Positions 61,175-64,000 of a stretch of DNA of 64,000 nucleotides are shown piece by piece. Source of the stretch: Acidovorax sp. sic0104. GTDB lineage: Bacteria; Pseudomonadota; Gammaproteobacteria; Burkholderiales; Burkholderiaceae_C. The DNA lies in the NCBI RefSeq assembly GCF_019219095.1, contig NZ_JAHUWH010000013.1, positions 62,001-126,000 on the forward strand, written 5' to 3'. Each line of letters begins with the position of its first letter. Positions within the stretch are counted from its first letter, which is position 1. Under the pieces are notes generated by a model that did not search any database, was not told the origin of the DNA, and saw only the letters and a list, made by a program, of their open reading frames with translations. Made by a program: the position numbers and the translations under genes.

Positions 61175-61655
61175 GATGGATTGGCACCTTTGCAGTGACG
61201 GAGGGGCGCGGTCGTTGGTGGCCGCTCAGTGGGCAGCGACCCGCGCAGAGGAGGAAGCCAGGGCAATGTGTGCGAAATGTACCCTGCTTCAGGCGCGGCA
61301 GGCGCTTTGACTTTGTGCTGTGGAAAGTGGCGGCTTGCACGCAGTGAAGGTGCCGGCTACAGCACAACTTTTGATTGGGGGCATCGCCCCGCCCGCCATG
61401 GCGGGCCGCAGCGGCGTTGCTGGCCGGTATTTCCGCCACTGGCATGACGTGAAATCGAAATCTTGGGCGGTATCGAGCCTGCAATCCGGCATGGGCATCA
61501 GGGCGACGCTCACTACCATCTGCCGGGATGCAGGCGCCTTGCTGGGGCGCTGCAGTATCGCTCTGGTGACCTGTCGATTCATTGCGAAGCGCTGGCTCGC
61601 TTGTTGCGCAAAGGTGGCTGCAGCCAAGCGGCTTCATACGTCCATTTGTTTGATC
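61175..61655. other. gene-free spacer
   Basis: 481 bases with no convincing gene. It includes a GCCCGCCATGGCGGGC palindrome near 61389-61404. The open frame entering from 61320 is continuous with the small protein at 61656 but its first 110 codons have no protein-like features. Confidence 0.45.
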
Positions 61656-61973
61656 ATGAATAACTTTGTCCTGCTGCGGCTTTTCTGGTTTGCCGCCGTG
61701 CTCACGTTGTGGTTTTCAGTCGGGGCCCCGGTCGCCCACTCGATTGCCTGGAGCGGTGTCGAGAACGAAGCAGCAGCCCTTGAAGCTGCTGTGCAAAACG
61801 ATGAGCGAACCTCAGCCGTCGTGGTCTACAGCACTATTCGCCGCATGGAGGCCAAGGCGGCCGAACTCGAGAATTCGATTTCGGCCGCAGCACTGATCAC
61901 GTTGTGCTTCGTGGTGCCCATGCTGGCATCGATCAGGCAGCGCCGGCCAGAGCCCCACATGGCGATCAACTGA
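61656..61973 (+). CDS. small membrane protein
   Basis: A 105-residue protein with an N-terminal hydrophobic helix (MNNFVLLRLFWFAAVLTLWFSVGAPVAHS), a middle section rich in Glu and Ala (VENEAAALEAAVQNDERTSAVVVYSTIRRMEAKAAELE), and a C-terminal hydrophobic helix (SAAALITLCFVVPMLASI) before a basic tail. Probably two membrane passes with a helical loop. No family is recognised. I prefer ATG 61656 to upstream starts because the hydrophobic helix begins there. Confidence 0.55.
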   Translation: MNNFVLLRLFWFAAVLTLWFSVGAPVAHSIAWSGVENEAAALEAAVQNDERTSAVVVYSTIRRMEAKAAELENSISAAALITLCFVVPMLASIRQRRPEPHMAIN

Positions 61974-62101
61974 TGGGCTGGGCGCGCAGCCCCGCGACGC
62001 GGCAAGCCCCGAGAGGCTCAATGCCCGTGCAATCCGGCGGCGAGTTTGCGGCCCTTGGAGCGACGCTGGCGTTGACGTGACCCAGCCGTTTCGGTCCGTT
62101 C

Positions 62102-63430
62102 TCAGTCTCCCAGCAACTCCCCGATAGCCTTCAGGTCCTCCACCCGGTCGCAGATCGCCTTCACGGCCATCATCACCGGTATGCCCAGCAGCAGGCCCCA
62201 CAGGCCCCACAGCCAGCCCCAGGCCAGCACGCTCACGAACACAGCCACTGGGCTCATGCTGCTGGTGCGGCTGGTAAGCCATGGCGTCAGCAGATTGCCG
62301 ATGAGCGTATGGATGACCAGCGATGCACCGCCGATGGCCAGCGCCATGTCGATGGTGCCGAACTGCAGGAATGCGACCAGGGCTGAAGCACCCGTGACCA
62401 GCGCCGAGCCTATGTACGGTGCCAGGTTGAGCACGCCGGCCGCCACGCCCCAGACAGCGGCGTTTTGAAGCCCCAGGGCCCAGTAGGCCAGCCCGGTGGC
62501 GACTCCCACGAGTACGCTGGTGAAAACCTGCACCAGCAGGTAGCGCTGGATCTGGTTGGTGATGTCTTCCAGCACATGGATGGTGACCTTGCGCCGTTCC
62601 AGGCTCGTGCCGGCGATGCGCAGCAGCTTGTTGCGAAAGAGGTTGCCGGAGGCGAGCGAGAAGAAGGTGAGAAAGATCACCACCGTCAGTTGCCCCAGAG
62701 CTGACATGAGGCCCATGGTGCCGCTCCAGAGGTAGTCGCGCACGTTGAAGGGCGGGCGCTCCACGATCACGCGCTGCACCCCGCGCCGGGCCGGGGCTGC
62801 CGCCGTGTTCTCGTTGGCTGCCTGTTCGATCTGGGCGGCGGCCTGTTGAACGGTGTCCAGGGGGCTGGAGGTGTTCGAGCGCGACCGGATGTTGTCGCGC
62901 ACCTTCTTTGCTGCCACCGGAAGGGAGTCGACCAGTTGTGCGGCCCCATCGCTCAGCGACCATGTTGCGGTGGCGAGCCCTCCTACGATGGCGATCAGTA
63001 GCACGCCCGCTGCCAGCCAGCGGGGTACGTGGGTGCGGTGCAGCATTTCTACCGCGGGCCTCAGCGCCGTGGTGAGCAGCAGGCTCAGCATCACCGGGAT
63101 GAACACCGCGCTGGCCCAATGCAGCAGGGCTACGCTGGCAAACAGCGCCAGCAGGGCGAGCGACAGGTTGCGCACGTCCACCGGCATGTGGAGCATGAGG
63201 GGTCCGCCGAAGGGCGTGCGGTCGCCGGTGGAGGCCGCTTCTTTGTGTGTTGTTCCCGGGGTATGGGCACCAGCCGCATCCGCAGCCACCCCCATGCCTT
63301 CGGCAGAAGCGTCTTGGGATGATCGGCCTGCGTCCACCTGGGCTGGCTCAGGCGCACCCTTGGGTTGTTCGGCAGGGACCGCCTCTGCCAAGGACGGTCG
63401 AGGAGGCTCGGGGGTGGGCTCTGTGGTCAT
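62102..63430 (-). CDS. PerM/AI-2E family transporter
   Basis: A 442-residue multi-pass membrane protein of the AI-2E exporter-like (PerM/YdiK) family. The first 80 residues are a Pro/Ala/Glu-rich cytoplasmic extension not usual in the family. Helices follow at VRNLSLALLALFASVALLHWASAVFIPVMLSLLLTTAL and RWLAAGVLLIAIVGGLATATW, then a soluble middle part, and four to five further helices from YLLVQVFTSVLVGVATGLAYWALGLQN to GLWGLLLGIPVMMAVKAICDRV, with the conserved PYIGSALVTG. Substrate undefined; the family name is historical. Confidence 0.9.
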   Translation of the reverse strand: MTTEPTPEPPRPSLAEAVPAEQPKGAPEPAQVDAGRSSQDASAEGMGVAADAAGAHTPGTTHKEAASTGDRTPFGGPLMLHMPVDVRNLSLALLALFASVALLHWASAVFIPVMLSLLLTTALRPAVEMLHRTHVPRWLAAGVLLIAIVGGLATATWSLSDGAAQLVDSLPVAAKKVRDNIRSRSNTSSPLDTVQQAAAQIEQAANENTAAAPARRGVQRVIVERPPFNVRDYLWSGTMGLMSALGQLTVVIFLTFFSLASGNLFRNKLLRIAGTSLERRKVTIHVLEDITNQIQRYLLVQVFTSVLVGVATGLAYWALGLQNAAVWGVAAGVLNLAPYIGSALVTGASALVAFLQFGTIDMALAIGGASLVIHTLIGNLLTPWLTSRTSSMSPVAVFVSVLAWGWLWGLWGLLLGIPVMMAVKAICDRVEDLKAIGELLGD

Positions 63431-63535
63431 TCAAGGATTGTGGTGCGGCTTGGCCTGTGCAATTTGTAGTGGTATTTCCATACACACTTGCAGAGATCCG
63501 GCTGCGCCGCACGTCTGTGCGCCACTGCGAGGGGC

Positions 63536-64000
63536 TCAGCACAAGGGCAGCGCGCGCTCCTTGTTGATCGCATCCACGGTGCCCAGCAGTTGGGGCCAGT
63601 ACGTGGGCAGCGCGGACCATGAGGCTCCGATGGCCAGGTTGGTCACGTACACCATGCCCGTGTTCAGGCGTGGGCGGTTGGCGTTCCTGACGGCTGCCTG
63701 CATGTCGGTACAGGTGCTGGCGGTGTGCACCAGCATGGCCTGGGCGCTGTTGTCCTTGGCGTAGACCCAGGTGCTTGACGGCTGAGGGTCGACGGCCTGG
63801 TACGCGGCGGCATTGCCTGCATAGGTCACCAGGGTGTCGGCCACCCCTGCGTAGGCGGCCACGGGGTAGGCGCCAGGGTTTCCGATGACGATGGGTGCGG
63901 CAGCTGGGGTCGCTGCAGCAAGCCCCGTGGACAGCGCCTTGACGTAGTTGAAGATTTCCTGGAAGTACGCCACCCGTGCGCTGTCGGTCCCCATGCCGTC
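63536..64000 (-). CDS. spherulin-4-like protein, C-terminal part (cut by the window end)
   Basis: At least 154 residues of the C-terminal part of a secreted-type protein; the gene continues beyond base 64000. DGMGTDSARVAYFQEIFNYVKALSTGLA, IVIGNPGAYPVAAYAGVADTLVTYAGNAAAYQ and the terminal MVYVTNLAIGASWSALPTYWPQLLGTVDAIN fit the spherulation-specific family 4 fold, a TIM-barrel related to GH135 hydrolases (for example Sph3). It could act on an extracellular polysaccharide, but catalytic residues lie outside the window or cannot be assigned. Confidence 0.72.
   Translation of the reverse strand, partial: DGMGTDSARVAYFQEIFNYVKALSTGLAAATPAAAPIVIGNPGAYPVAAYAGVADTLVTYAGNAAAYQAVDPQPSSTWVYAKDNSAQAMLVHTASTCTDMQAAVRNANRPRLNTGMVYVTNLAIGASWSALPTYWPQLLGTVDAINKERALPLC

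Noticed and set aside
61098..61637. Leftward open frame across the spacer at 61.2-61.6 kb
   Set aside because: Overlaps the small membrane protein gene out of frame and has no domain features or ribosome site.
1..64000. CRISPR array, IS element or prophage
   Set aside because: No regularly spaced direct repeats, no transposase, integrase or phage structural gene was found on either strand; the dispersed repeats are short, non-coding and irregularly placed.

Overview
The window is typical high-GC betaproteobacterial DNA and looks like a member of the Comamonadaceae, probably Acidovorax or a close relative. This is inferred from gene content (pcnB-folK, hemCDXY beside ppc, a Bug-type orphan solute receptor, an RFN-controlled RibH2-type lumazine synthase, YceI pairs with cytochrome b561) and from several families of short dispersed intergenic repeats that I associate from memory with this group. 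No phage, IS transposase, plasmid function or CRISPR array was found. About 60 protein genes, one tRNA and one riboswitch are supported.

Layout. 1-4 kb: pcnB-folK, an isochorismatase-like hydrolase and a GlxA-type AraC regulator. 4-7.4 kb: the least recognisable stretch, a small ankyrin-like protein opposite two unknown cytosolic proteins in a probable operon. 7.5-13.7 kb: Bug receptor, FixJ-type response regulator with its PAS/dCache histidine kinase, a 2Fe-2S flavin reductase and an SDR-fold protein. 13.7-19.3 kb: two envelope proteins (one an Arg/Glu/Asp-rich lipoprotein), CheV, a divergent LysR/NAD(P)H-binding pair and a PagL-like lipid A deacylase. 19.4-28.8 kb: a coherent sugar-acid cluster (FAH hydrolase, SDR, TRAP DctM/DctQ, second FAH-family enzyme, IlvD/Edd dehydratase, DctP) read leftward from a divergent LysR gene. 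It fits non-phosphorylative breakdown of an L-fuconate- or pentonate-type acid: import, dehydration, oxidation at C4, hydrolysis.

28.8-41.9 kb: an unknown protein behind a striking GGTTAT inverted-repeat array, FMN riboswitch plus ribH, a chemoreceptor, an ankyrin protein, the glutarate module (CoA-transferase, glutaryl-CoA dehydrogenase, divergent LysR), small hypotheticals, tRNA-Leu(CAA), cysM, a NUDIX hydrolase and a TusA-like protein. 42-53 kb: galU, valS, an M48 membrane protease, a VOC protein, an ABC-F ATPase, and cytochrome b561 with two YceI proteins. 53-64 kb: hemC-hemD-hemX-hemY divergent from ppc, two small membrane proteins, a PerM/AI-2E permease and the C-terminal part of a spherulin-4-like protein cut by the window end.

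The most unusual property is the density of dispersed repeats: eight copies of a 60-65 bp GCTAT...GCGCTT element (one lying in frame within hemD, one abutting a start codon), hairpin spacers sitting between genes of the same operon (one appears to encode the N-terminus of HemC, one the C-terminus of cytochrome b561), and REP-like GTTCGGGCTGAGC elements on both sides of the sugar-acid dehydratase gene.
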